64,000 nucleotides of DNA from NCBI GenBank assembly GCA_028564675.1, contig JAOVVO010000100.1, positions 62,001-126,000 on the forward strand, read 5' to 3'. Every line of letters starts with the position of its first letter. Position 1 is the stretch's first letter. Source of the stretch: Onchocerca lupi (taxonomy: Eukaryota; Nematoda; Chromadorea; Rhabditida; Onchocercidae). The position numbers were made by a program, and so were the translations under genes. Under the pieces are notes generated by a model. That model was not told where the DNA came from. It was given only the letters and a program-made list of their open reading frames with translations, and made no database searches. Positions 40,501 through 53,311 of the stretch are shown here, one piece after another.

Positions 40501-43500
40501 TAACAATAATTTTTTCTGAATAGGATGGAAGATAAAATAATATTGGATGACATATTATTTCAGAAGCACTTCAAGAGATATGTGCAAGAATATTAGATAG
40601 TAAATCAAGTAAAAATTACAAAGATGAAACTAAATATTATAAATTTGTTCAATCTCTGAACTTTTTCCAATTATAAAAAACTTCAAACTTGGATACTTTT
40701 GGAAGAAATAATTAAATGTTTAATAAATTTTCAAAGAACTTACTTCTGGAGCTCGTAATGCCAAGTTTCCTCCAAGATAGACTGTATCCGTATCATATTT
40801 TACTTTCCAGGTCCCCACTGCTAATGCACAACCAAAATCGCTCAATACCAAATGTGGAACATCATCTAAAAAGATTTTCTGTAAAAATAAAAAGCACCTA
40901 TAGTAGCATTTGAGAGTAAAAAAAGGAATTTCCTGAGAATGATTTCAATAATGTAAAAAAAATTACTGCTTAAAAAGAAATAAGATGCAAATTTAAGCTA
41001 AAAAAATACAATTCGAATGAACCTAAAACTAAGGATTAATTAAAAACAAGAAAAGAAAATCGATCAAAAACTTGCCATCGGTATCAAAATCAAGGAGAAT
41101 GTTGTCTGATTTTATATCGCGATGGCTGATTCGATAATTATAAAGGTAAACAATTGCTTCCAAAAGTTGCCCAAACATTACTTTACCGAACCAATAATTT
41201 CTTTTACATGTTAAAACGTATTCTCGTAAAGTCATTCGGTATCTGAAAATTAAAATATTATTTTCTTAAATTTTTGGTAACAATTCCTAAAGTAGAAATG
41301 ACCCAGATTTTTCCACATCTAACAAAATTAAAAATTTTTCTTCGAATTTTTCTCCAATTATTTTCTATCCATTACTTTCATTATAAAATAAACAAAAACC
41401 CAAAAGAAATACTATGTAAAAAATCAGGTTAAGAACCTCAAACTTTAAACTGGACCTACTGAAGTACCGCAAATTATTTGCCTTCTCATGACTATAAATA
41501 ATGTTTTCGGTTCATCAACGATCAATTCATGAAAATCAGCTGTTGGCAAAGCTTCCGGGTATAAACGTCGAGCATCTTCCAATATTGGCATACAATCCGT
41601 GAATGCTTTATACATTTGTACTATATTTGGATGCGCATGCGGCAGAAAGCTCATACTGCAAAATTTTTAATTTCCACTTCTAATACATGAAGTGTTTTGT
41701 GCGACTCTAATCTCCTTAAATTGAAAATTAATATGAATTCCATAATATTCGCTTTTAAGAAATAGGAAAGTGCAAATCAATGAAAAAAGCTAACGAACTT
41801 GGCCATATAACCAATGAGCTCTGGCGGTTTTTCGATTAATGGTACTAATTCAGTACCCATATCCATCCATAAATATCTTTCTGACGCATTGAATTCATAA
41901 TTATACATTATTTTCAGCGCATATGGGTATGCCTATATGTTTTTTTATTCAAACAAATTTGAAAAAAAAAGAAGTTTAATACAATATACTCAAAATACAG
42001 TTAGTTTTTTTCTTCAATCTGGATAAACCTAAGGAAAGATGTAAAAACAGGAAAAACTAGATTTAAGCCAATGTATCGTTACTAATTTATCTAAAAATTT
42101 AAATGAATCTCAGTATATAGCATTGTAAAAGCTATAAATCCTCAGATTTGGTCGCTTTGCATATTTAAATGAATACAATATTTCTTAACTATGCAGATAA
42201 ACTTTTTTAAAGTTCAATATTTAAAAACAAAAAAAAAAAAAAAAAAACTAACAACAACAGGATTCTCCGTAGCCGACTGTTTTCGTTGTAGAAAAGATGA
42301 AGTAGAAGAAGAATTTGCACAAATGCTAGAAGGAAAGTTTTCAGCTTTCTCTGTTGTACGTATACGTGCTTCATATACGGCAGCGGCACAACCGCAAGCA
42401 ATATTACTGCCTTTAAATAAAACCGAAAGCTTCCGAAATACAAGTGACTGGATAATTTAAACAAGAAAACAAAAATTAAATATACGAAATTAAATTCAAC
42501 AATGATTTATAACCTTTAAGAAAAGAAAAAAAGCTTTTTTCTTCATTTCTTTGACCAAAAATATTCAGGTTTTATGCACAGAAAAAAGAAAAAAAAATCA
42601 AAAAGAAAAATATTACGAGTTTAAAACAGCGCTAAAGCTAATCCTCTACTCTGCTACGAAATTAACTTAAGCGATTTACTCTTTAATTAAACTGGTCAGC
42701 GGATGGATATGACTGTAAAATATTTTCCTCTTTTCCTGCTATCACTACTTTATATTTTAAATAGAAAAGAATATACATCAAAGAATAAATATAGATAAAG
42801 GAAGATAGCGACAGCCCAAGATATATTCCAATAATATGTATTGAAGCACTATACCTATTTCATAATCCTCAAGCCTGTTGGGTATTTCTGTGGATCGCAA
42901 ACCGGTATTATACCTCGTGTTTGTTAGAAATAGTTTCTGAAAAGATAATTATTGCATTTTTTCAATTAATGGAACAGATGAATGCAAAAGTTATTGAAAG
43001 TTAAAAAATTTTCCGGAAATAGCTTCAATTTCTGAAATCCCAAAAAGAATGAGTAACAATTCTGGAAATGTATTTGATAGGTTTTACAATTAATAAATCT
43101 ACTGATCTGGTCTCATTGGCAAAATACATTCCTCTCATAAATGATTAGGCTCACCAGTTGCAAAATTTTATTTTTTTGCAAATACAGATGAAAAAAAAAA
43201 AACCTTAATTCTTTCCGAAACTTCACGATTAGAATAAATCTTCAGTAGAGAAGTATGCCGTCGACTGATACCTAATAAATTGTTACTTCTCCAGTTCTTT
43301 TGATAACCTGTCAACGCAAGTGGTCGTATTATAATTCGCCCCCAGAGCTTAAAAGTAATGAAAAAAAAAGAATAAAATTCAAAAAAATAAATAAATAAAT
43401 AAACACGGCTTTCTATTTATCTAAAAGATACTCAAATGATGATAATTGTTAATGATTGAACGATTAAATTTCTTCCAATATATATATATTTTTTATCTAT

Positions 43501-43877
43501 GATGAGTGAAGTACATGTAAATATAGTCTTGAAAGCAATTACAAATTGCATTTGTAGAAAGATCAGTGTTTCTCCGACATATGAAATTTGGATATTCTTT
43601 TACTTTATCTACCCCTACTTTTTCTGAAATAATAACCACAAAATAGATTAACACTTTCATTCCTATTTCGACTGTTTTTTTTTTGTTATTTTTTTTCATC
43701 CATTCCTTTAAATTTATAAATGCTAATAAAAAGGAAAAAAAAAGAAAAATATATGAGAAAACAAACCGTTAAACCACGACCAAGTACTTCGCTTCTTAAT
43801 ACTGGCCGACCATACCGTAGAATAACAGTACCGGATCGTTTCAGCAGACGTCGTAATGGTAACCAAAACTTTCGCAT
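37504..43877 (-). CDS. pink-1: PINK1 mitochondrial serine/threonine kinase, complete
   Basis: Mitochondrial kinase that in the family phosphorylates ubiquitin and Parkin on damaged mitochondria. Exons in gene order: 43767-43877, 43204-43347, 42855-42936, 42253-42410, 41799-41932, 41482-41655, 41076-41242, 40744-40865, 40270-40364, 39853-39982, 39474-39632, 38910-39020, 37504-37683. Phases join to 588 residues, the usual size. Residues 1-85 are rich in Arg and Leu and almost free of acidic residues, as in a mitochondrial targeting sequence. Kinase landmarks: glycine loop 113-125, ending CGCAAAVY, with Ala117 where the relatives I remember have Gly; catalytic Lys172 in YALKIMY; HRD at 308-310 within HRDIKSDNILL; DFG at 333-335; APE at 362-364; then NPFY and a C-terminal extension with FAAETILAQN and LRATFLSRIDHEYIW. 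A Ser-rich insert lies in exon 4. Introns 6 and 7 need GC donors to keep frame. An acceptor (TTTTTCCAG) 12 bases before the ATG suggests trans-splicing. Start chosen as the first ATG after that acceptor. Confidence 0.93.
40866..41075 (-). other. GC-AG intron 7 of pink-1
   Basis: In gene sense the exon ends ACCGATG and the intron opens GCAAGT, the usual GC-donor consensus; it closes with TCTTTTTAG before ATGATGTT. The joined protein reads ILLDFDTDDDVPHLVLSDFG, with the correct spacing between the HRD and DFG motifs. No GT donor in the exon gives a compatible phase. Confidence 0.8.
41243..41481 (-). other. GC-AG intron 6 of pink-1
   Basis: In gene sense the preceding exon ends ATGAGAAG and the intron opens GCAAAT; it closes with TTTTCAG before ATACCGA. 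Only this junction restores phase 2 and gives the continuous reading MRRYRMTLREYV, matching the PINK-1 family. The GT dinucleotides further along give the wrong phase. Confidence 0.75.
43385..43403. repeat. (AAAT)n microsatellite
   Basis: About four to five AAAT units within pink-1 intron 1. Confidence 0.85.
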
Positions 43878-43891
43878 TTTTCAAAGATTCT
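43878..43891 (-). promoter_or_regulatory. Putative trans-splice acceptor of pink-1
   Basis: In gene sense TTATTTTTCCAG is followed by AATCTTTGAAAA and the ATG. With no obvious upstream coding exon, a spliced-leader addition site is the simplest reading. A spliced 5' non-coding exon remains possible. Confidence 0.45.
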
Positions 43892-46800
43892 GGAAAAATA
43901 ACAATTTCTACAGTCACTTATTTGGAATTACGATCACTTATTCAGATTTTCTCGAGAAGAGGACAGCGTAATCACTGAAATTTGAAATTTGATCTTTGTA
44001 TCACAGTATGCTTATGGATTTTGGATGTTGCCTATGCATACAAAAAGAAGACATTATATCATTCATTCCCAGTGACATTTTATCACGATATAGTAGAAAT
44101 ACCAATATATGACTTGAATCAGCTACCAATAACTTGATGATGCTTGTCAACCATCTTAATTTTTATTTGTTTAAATTTATTTGCGATGGAACAGCATAAG
44201 AAAAACAAGGTCAGTTAAGTGTATATATCATTTCGAAATGCACAATGTTACTATTGAAATTACTATACATGTCCTCCACGAGAACGGATTAAATTTAATT
44301 TATATTTTTCGAAATCTAAGCGAAAGAAGAAAACTTTTCTTCTCTGATTTTTTTTATACTACCAAATCTTACTTGATATATCCAACAATATCAGAAAATT
44401 TGACTCAAAAAATTCGATTTAAATCATACAACAATATCTAGGAAAACAACAAAAAAATGAGATATAAAAGGATGCTTATCAAGCAGCAATTCCAAAAATA
44501 TGAAAATTTCTACTTTTACTATGTATTTATTTGATCAGAAAGGATTGAGCTGATACAAAAACGGCATTTTGTCTGAGATCAAATAAATGCATACCTAACT
44601 GCATTTTTTGCAAATAATCAGTAAAGCAAAAAAAAAAATTAATACATCCGTTTTACGTAAAATTAATACATTCATACTTTCCCATAAGTGCAGAATGTAT
44701 GCAATGATTTACACTTTTTACATTACACATACGATCAAAGGAATATAATTCAATCATTTGTTTGACGTAGTTTTTGCATAAAATGGAATAGGCACATATT
44801 CAATGATATTTTCGGAAAGGCCACACACAATAATGAATATGGTCATATAAAATATGGCAACTTAAACTGATAAAAGAAAAGTTCACGCCTGCACATTCGC
44901 ACGTATCACGCAATTAAAATAACACATCGAGAAGTAGAACAGATCACTGGCTTTCGCTGGTGATACATCGAATTGCATTTCGCGCTATTCGAATTGAAGA
45001 AGGTGATGTGTAGTCGAGATATTAGATTTTCAATTTTCTTGTCAGTGATTTATTCTAATTGGAGTAATTAGGTGGTCTTTGGTAGGAAGGTATATTCATG
45101 ATTTGTGTTATTTTGATCAGATTCATTCTTCGGGATTGTAATTCTAAGCCTTGAATATTTTTGAAGATATTTTGATAATAGATAACGATAGACAGATCGA
45201 TATTCTACATTATGCCGTTTGGTTATCAACGATGAATTAATTTTCAAATGCTTTTGACTATCTCGTGCTTCTTAACCAACTTTTTTCATTATAATGGTTG
45301 ATATGATCAAAATTGTTCTTATCACCATCATATTTAAATCGGCAGGAGGGGAAAAAAATAGTAAATGAAGACTGGATGGATTGTCTTTTTGTTAATGAGT
45401 CGCGAAAGTATTGAAATAGTTACTCGGTCCAAATATATTTTATCGTTGTAGACAAAATTTTGGAACTAAGTTTCTTACTAGAAAAACTTGCTTTCAGTCA
45501 TAAACAACATAGTACTAAGATGGTTAACTTGTACTAGAGACAGTAGTGGAACTCATATTCTAAACTAAAGCTTAAATCTTAGATCAGTTAGAGGTTTTAT
45601 TTTTTCTACAAGCAAGAATCAAATAAACATAATTAATAATGCTTGAAAAACCATTTAGAAACGAACTTTTCTCTACCTATTTCATTTTTCATTTATGTAC
45701 AAGGAGAGAGAGCGATGAGTATGTCATAACTCTAGCATTTATTATTGTATCTGCTGCGTTTTTAAATCTCAGTGCTGGCCTTGATTAAACCTTTGATGAA
45801 CAGTATTGATAAGAATGATTATGGATGAATATTTGACACTGTTTTGATAAACGGTTTCCAGCTAAAATAGATAGCGTATATGGTGATGGATAAAGGACCT
45901 GAATTACTAAATCCTTTTATTGGTTTAATAACCTTTTGATCTCAGTTCAACATGCGGTTAATTAGCTGTAAAAATTCTCTCTTTAGCCATAATCTTTTAT
46001 TTTATATTATAAGGCAGGAGAAATGATTAAGTTTCCAGTAATTTAACAGACATCTCGAAAAATTTGTCACTTTTACATGAATTATCTGGATTAGCAATAA
46101 TTTGGGCACTTATATTGAGCAAAATTTGTGCGCTGTTTGAGAATCTACAAATTTGACTGTTTTGAATCACCAGTTACATATCAGAATTCGAAACAGTCTT
46201 CTAGGAATGAATATAATTATTATTCTTGCTAATTAATTCTTTATTTGAATTAGGGGTTAAAGTTTGGAAATCAAGGAAAAAAACAGAATTAATAAAATGA
46301 TGCAAGCTAAAATCGCTCTGGCTTCCACTATTAATAGATGCGATTTGCATATGTCACACATAAAATATTTACATATAAAATATCCATAAAATAGCATGTC
46401 AAAGTTGGAAGAGCTCAATCGGCCACTGAGAGAGGAATATTCATCGAAAAGTGCTTTTTTTTTAGTTAATGGCAAGATTCATCACCATTATATAAGTTTT
46501 CCTTCAATTCTGCATACTTGATCACAATCAACATTCCTCTTTTTATTTTCCATCGATTAAATTATTTGCTTTTTCTTCTCCAAATTTCTCGTTTTTTTTT
46601 TCTCTGTTTCATTCATAAATCTTGCATTTACATTATACGCATAAAATGATATTTGTTTACTATTTGAATTTATGGAAATATGCCAATTTTATTTTCTTCT
46701 CTCAATTTTCAATTTCAGCGTATTTTAACCCCCCCCCCCCCCCCCCAAGTATAGAATAACTCACAGAGAAAATAATGTAATGAATAAATTTGACAGGAAT

Positions 46801-47702
46801 TTCAATTTTTTAAAATTTCAATCAAATTCCCAAATTCAATGAAAAGGAAAGAAGAAATGATGCTCAAATTCCAACGAAATAATTATTTGAACTATTGCTA
46901 TTATTATAACCATAATTATTCCATTAACATTTTTATTTGGTTATAAGTGGTATATACTTTTCATAAAGTGAATGATCGTTGTTTATCAAGTCAAGAAAAA
47001 AAAGCAGCTAACGAGTGCTCTTTTATTAAATATACATAGCATGAAGAACAATTTCCAGAAAGAAAACAACACGAAAAGAAATAAGCTTATTAGAAGAATG
47101 TTCTCTAAACGCCCACTATCAGTTTTTTTTCTGTTCCAGTACGGAAGTTTAAATCCTGTAGAAAAAAAGAAACAGATGGATTTTTAAAATGAAAACCATA
47201 AAACTTCTCTATTATCGTACTTTGCTGCACATTTTTTTGATTCACCTTTCTATCAATTCTGCTGAAATTTAGATTTTATATTTGCGAGATACTTTGCTAA
47301 TACTGATTGCTGAAAAAAAAAATCGGCCTTAGTATTTGCACGAAGACATATTGCCGCGAATATATAGTGGTATAAATTTTTAGGATAATGATCAGAATTA
47401 TGACAAAATTTTGAATTTAGCGATAATTTTAATAGGCTATAAAATTGACACTTTTTTGTCTTGCTTCGGACTCCGTTGTTTGCTACATTAATCGAAGATT
47501 AAAATGCTCTTTCTTTGCTTCATTTCTTCACATTATCTTTCCAAATAGCGAAATAAACAAAGTCAAATTTTATAAAATACGTCAAATGACAGATGCAATA
47601 GCAGTAACATCATAAGAATATATTATCGCACTGTTAGACAGCATAAACAAAACAGATATTTTTCAGTGATATTCATTTATCAATTAATTGACTGAATTCT
47701 TC
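43892..47702. other. Intergenic region upstream of pink-1
   Basis: No supported gene. The block 44,880-45,030 is less AT-rich than its flanks and may be part of the pink-1 promoter. The poly-C run is here. The open frames at 44181-44441 (plus) and 46257-46475 (minus) are within chance length. Confidence 0.55.
46729..46746. repeat. Poly-C run of 18
   Basis: Eighteen consecutive C residues in DNA that is otherwise about 70% A+T. The tract lies between pink-1 and the small secreted-protein gene. Confidence 0.95.
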
Positions 47703-50221
47703 TCAAAGAAATATTTGTGTTGGATCAAAATCATTGACATAATCGAAATCATCAGTATCCGGTTGGGATCGTTTCTGTGTCATTAGTATTGTTCCGGACA
47801 GATAACCATCCTGTAAACATGATAAACCTGGGCAAATTTATATATTTTTGAATATTACAAAGGGTTAAATCTCAGAATGCTAGTCATTCTGCCGGATTTA
47901 ACCCCAAGATCAGCTATTTCCAATTTGAATTTTTCTCATCGAAATACTTCGTCCAGTATTATATTCTATGTTGTCAATTAGCTTAATTCACTTGCTATCA
48001 ACTGATCTAAGGGCTTTTGTTGTTAACTAACTTAAATCAAGCTGACTATAAGAATTAAATTCATTATGTAAAATACTATAATTTTCTTCCGACAAGTTTT
48101 CTGAATATTTTAAGTGATACCGGTTAAAAATTAGATTAAATGGACCGAAAAAAAAATTAATGTCCTGATAACTACTTTTACCTTTGACTCTCTATTTTTG
48201 TTATGATTATTCTACTTCCTCACACATAATACAAATTTGCTAGGGTCGGCATTCTTTGTTTTATAGTTTTATCTTTATTGATTAGATATATCGTAAAAAA
48301 AATGAAATATCAGTAGAAAAGAAGTATGTGTTTTATCTAAAGGATAGTAACAAAATCAAAAGTAACATCAAGAGATTTTTTTTTAATTGTGCATAGTTTC
48401 TAGAAGCACACAGCTGGAAATTTTGAATAAAATACAGATTTGCAATACTTTTTCCAATAAAATGAGTTTAATAGTAAAATAAAATAATTTTAAAAGCTAA
48501 TAAAAGAAAATTTTTTTAATTTTGAGCGAATTTTTAGGATAGATCAGGTCTATTTATTGGCTGCATGATGAATTTTGATTTCAAATTTTGGCCGTAAAAT
48601 TTAGAGAAATTTTTAAGTTATCAAATCGCTTCCCTCTATTCTTTTTTCTTCGTTCATTTTTAGAAAAGATTTTGAAATGATACGTCAAGCCAGCAGAATA
48701 TATTCCTATTATGAAGTAACAGCGTTGAAACCTAAAATCTGTATTATTTATTACCAAATTTTCGAAGTTAACATGACACAATCATCGTATTAGCTCGCTT
48801 GCCCAGGAAGTAGTATAAATTGAAATTATTATTTGTTTGAAAATGATTTCTAAAATATTTCTATCCTTAGTAAATTGAATTTAATTTTAATTATTCGAAC
48901 GTAAGTTAATAAAATGGATTGTTAGCTAATATGTCAACTATATATGTGCATTTAATATAATAGATCGATTTGTCCTTCTCTTCGAATTGATATCAATATA
49001 TAATTTCATTTCAATATCAAGTTTGACGAAAGAACTTTGTTAATGAAGTTTCTAAATAGAATCTATCGTTAGATTTCTCATGCCAATCTTTTTTTTTCTG
49101 TTTGATTACTTCTTTTTTTGTCATATTGTCACATTCACAAGAAATTTTACCAGAAAAAAAGAAAAATGCGGTCGCTAGACCCATTCATTTAGAATTAACT
49201 CCTTGGCTTCTTTTCAAAATTCTTCCATATCAAGATCTCATTTTAACAAAGTGAAGTTATGATATTCTGGGAGACAGTCAATGAACATCATAATTTCCTA
49301 GAAATTCAATCTTATGATAGGAAATTATGCCATACTACTCACCAATATTCCCAGGAAGATTGACTACGAAAAGTTACTATTACCTGTTGTCATTTTCTTT
49401 CTACTATTCCAAACTTTGCATCAAATAAACTATTAGCAAAAGTATGAATGATGCAATCAATTAAGTTTGGAGATTGAAAAATAGTAAGAAAGAGTTACTT
49501 TTAAGAGAAATAAGCTATTTTTTTTTTCGATCTGCATCTGAGATAGTGAATACTAATAATTTTCTGAATAAAAAAGTATTATTTCATTAAGATATCGTAA
49601 AATTTACAGACAAATTAGGAAATCAAATAAACTGTAATAAGTATACTGCAAGATTATCCACCACGTTCATCTGAAAGAGCCTTTTATCTTAATATAAATA
49701 GAAGAAGTATTGATTTATTTATTCTTGAATTTTCATCACTTTTTACAAGTCAAAGAAGGAAGTGAAAGACTCCAAGTATCAAAAGATATTTGAATTTTTG
49801 ACAAATTAGAAATTAGTCCATTGTTCATCTAATTTTATGTAATAAAATGCTATTACATGAATTGTTATAAGCAAAGAAAATCAAACTGTATCAATTGAAG
49901 CTATGTATGCTATTGATCGTATCAAAATTTTTTATATTCTTTTCCTACCATCTATTGAACTTCACAAAAGAAAAAAAGAAATCAACGATAAAAGTCATCA
50001 AGTTTGTCATTATTAGTTTAATTGGAGTGGTGTAATGATGGAAGGAAAAAAAGATAAACCATATCAGCGATTGGTACAGCCTGAGCAACTAATAAAGGAC
50101 GCCTGATTAAATAACGTGGATGTCGAAAATATGGTAATACAATCGTTCGTGAACCACTGATACCATGGAACATACCAGCTATCAACAATAACATACCAAA
50201 AATTCCCAGTATTTTGCTCAT
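47703..50221 (-). CDS. Small secreted protein, neuropeptide-like precursor (two exons)
   Basis: Not a family I recognise. Exon 1 (50060-50221) starts at an ATG two bases after an acceptor (TTATTTTCAG), as for a trans-spliced message. Exon 2 (47703-47810) follows TGTTTACAG and ends at TGA; both are in phase 0 and give 89 residues. Residues 1-23 are a clear signal peptide (MSKILGIFGMLLLIAG core). The mature part has dibasic sites at 40-41 (RR) and 67-68 (KR), which would release peptides of about 16, 25 and 21 residues; the last is acidic (DTDDFDYVNDFDP). There is no Gly before the basic pairs, so no C-terminal amidation is expected. The donor ATG|GTTTAT is only fair and the 2.25-kb intron could hide another exon. 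It may be a neuropeptide-like precursor or another small secreted protein. Confidence 0.6.
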
Positions 50222-50235
50222 TCCTGAAAATAAAA
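50222..50235 (-). promoter_or_regulatory. Putative trans-splice acceptor of the small secreted-protein gene
   Basis: GTTTTATTTTCAG followed by GA and the ATG matches the nematode acceptor consensus, two bases before the start codon. Confidence 0.45.
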
Positions 50236-53173
50236 CTGACCAGTTTGGGCTTTTTTATGATAAGCCTCCTCCACAATATCATACAAGTATTTCAACAAAT
50301 TTTGATTTAAATTTTGAAAAATTTTAATTAAGAAAAAGTGATGATAATTAAAGGATAAGTGATATTAGCATGCAAATATATGTATGAATGACATTAAACG
50401 TCGAAGGATTAGCTATATGAAGCTAAAGAACATAAATTTGGTAATGATATGATAATGTTATGAATGATTAATAATCATCGGAAAATCATTATCAGAAATT
50501 TTAGTTTCAAGTGATAATTTGTTTATTATATTCATCAACTAAAATACGCTTATATTGCCAAAAGTTAGCAATAACTCCATGGTCCAAGAAAACAATTCAA
50601 TTATTTAAATCGTCAAATTCCATTATTCTACTAAAAATGATTTCAATTTATTTACAGTCTGAAACAAAGAATATGCAAAAATATATTTTATGAAATATAC
50701 ATAAATATACTATAAATATATACGAATATATGTACGACTTGTCCGACATCTCCAAAGTAAGAAAAACTAATTGATCGATCATATCTTGTCCTTCAAACTT
50801 ATTCAGTATCGCTAGATATCCATATGCAATCTTCAATTTGTAAAGTTTTACTTTTTGCTCGAGCAATCAGCAGCAAAAGTTGGATTATGCGAATTGAGAG
50901 GGGAGAAAAATGAAATTTAAGTCACAAATTGAGTTTTTAAAATGGAACTATTCAAATACGTAAAATAACATAACAATAATTTAATATTTATAATTTAAAC
51001 AATTCTTAGTGATTTTTTCGAAAATGATTATGCAAAATGAAAGTAAATTAAATTTAAGTGCGAAAATTTTTCTAAGCAAAATAAGAAATATAAAAAAATC
51101 TCACAAGCGAAAAAATATTTAACAAAGTTTTTTTTTGCTACAAAACTAAGATTTTAGCGTAATGAATGAAAGTTTTTCAAAAAATAAGATGTATCATTAT
51201 TATGATGCAAAAGAGGAAGTGGAATGAAGATGGAACTGTTGGATGAAGAGAAGGAAGAAAACAGAAAATGCGACAATTTCAAATTATTAAAAAGTTCAAT
51301 TTTCTATTCAATCCTTCAAAGAAACAGGTGGAATATCTATTCCGGAATGATGAAAGTAAAATTAATCGCTTTTGTAGATTTCATGACCTGCAATTGCTTT
51401 ATATGTTCATATCGCATCGCAAATGCTTTAACTTACATGCTATGAGTGAGTTTAGTATAATTCATGAATGATTTTAATAATTCTGGACACAATTTTATTC
51501 CCATTTCATTATGTCATTTTCGTATAAAATGATATCGTATACAATGACGTTATCTAATTTGAAATAAAATATAATTATAAATAAGTTTTGAATTAAAGTT
51601 TTCTGTAAAAGCAAGTGAAATTCTCGTTAATTTGGTTTTTTTTTAATGAACTTTTTATAAAACTCAATTACTGCCAGTTTGATTTCGCAGATTGATTATG
51701 ACGGGAAAATATCACTGAAATCGGCTGCAAATCATAGTTTCACTTGAAATATTTATTCGAAAACTTTAGTCATTTCATTTAAAACTGATATGTTAAAATT
51801 TAGGTAAAAGAAAAGCAAAGATATGAAATAATAATTCATACTTTCTTTTTTTGTAGAAATTTTCACACATTATTCCTAGTTAGTTAGCATTATTCCATGA
51901 TGAAAAAAATGCGAAAAAAGATATTATTGTTAATTCGGAGCAATTGACTTTTTTTTAAAAATAAACTTGAGAAACACAACATTTCTCGCGTATTTAATTT
52001 AAAAAGGATCTTGAGATGGAAGAAAGAAATAGATAGTTAAACTAAAAGATACATTAGAATCTATTCATTCCCAATGTTTTTTAGACAAAAACAATTAACC
52101 AATCCCATGAGTATTCCACCCTATAAAATAGTCATTTACTAAACTTTTTGACATAGAAAAAAGGCTATTCGACAGCTGTGTCAATCATCTTCTGACTATA
52201 ATAATTTCGGATGAAAAGAGAAGAATGAAAAGAATTAAAGATGGAAAAATAGGAAACTATTAATTAAAAAGTATCATTGTTGGTATTTTCAAATTGTACA
52301 AGTTTGTATTATATAAGTTTGTTTTACTTTTTGCCTATTTCCCAATGAAAAAAGAAGAAAACAGTGGAGTTAATTATTTTAATGAAGCAAAAGAAGAAGT
52401 GAAAATGTTTGCAACTATCGAGTTGCTATCATAGCTCCAGTTTGGACTGAATGATTACTCAGTCATTAGAGGAAATGCATGAAAAAGTTTAGAATAAATG
52501 AGTGAAAGTTTTAATTTGTATCTTTCATTTGTTACTAGATGAGCATTAAAATCGGTAGCAAATTATGTATTTATGATAAAGGAAAACAATGACAGTTCAC
52601 AATATATTGATCCAATTTGATAATTTTCTTTAAAAAAACTCATCACCATCCTGTTGATAATTTTTCCAAAATTATCACCGAAATTTGACATTTCACATTA
52701 TTAATCAAATTAGGATTCGAGATTAATGATTAGAATATGATTGACTTTTCAACAAAAAATCATTGCCGGATTCTGAAAGCAACTTTTCTACATTACTTTT
52801 GTTTAATAAGGCCAATATTCTGCTTTGAAACTATCTCATCTTTAAGTTTTTCCAATTCAAGAAGCGAAGTGAAAAATTGCTTAGTTCTTCGAAAAATCCT
52901 ATCATGTCTGAATTCTCTTGAGAAATCAGCAACACTGAACTCATTAAATATTTAAGCTTCCAATTATTAGGAAATGAGAAATGGTATTCATATATGTGAT
53001 AACTCTTCTTTACTGATTAAGATCACCATCTTGCATGACGATTTCTTGAGTTTCCGTTTTGCTTTTTGGGGGGGAAAAATTTGACAAATTCCATTGATAA
53101 GTTATTCAAATACTGAAAAATCGCACAGCTAACATCAAAAATCATGAGGTAAAGGTGCCACAAAAGGAATTTA

Positions 53174-53311
53174 GATGAAATTCGAGAAAGCATACATCAA
53201 ATGTATATACATATCGACATGTAAGTGAGGAATAGAATTTCAGATGAAATTCGAGAAAGCATACACCATATGTAAATGCATATCAACATATAAATGAGGA
53301 ATAGGATGTCT
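53174..53311. repeat. 69-bp tandem duplication
   Basis: Units 53174-53242 and 53243-53311 both begin GATGAAATTCGAGAAAGCAT and share GAGGAATAG near the end. They differ at roughly ten to fifteen positions. Confidence 0.9.

Noticed and set aside
40292..40519. Plus-strand frame over pink-1 exon 9
   Set aside because: Antisense shadow; the minus-strand exon carries the kinase reading ADLWAAATIGYEI.
42191..42460. 89-codon plus-strand frame and 85-codon minus-strand frame
   Set aside because: Both are out-of-frame shadows of pink-1 exon 4, whose true frame lacks a long uninterrupted ORF.
44181..44441. 86-codon plus-strand frame upstream of pink-1
   Set aside because: No domain, chance length, AT-rich codons only.
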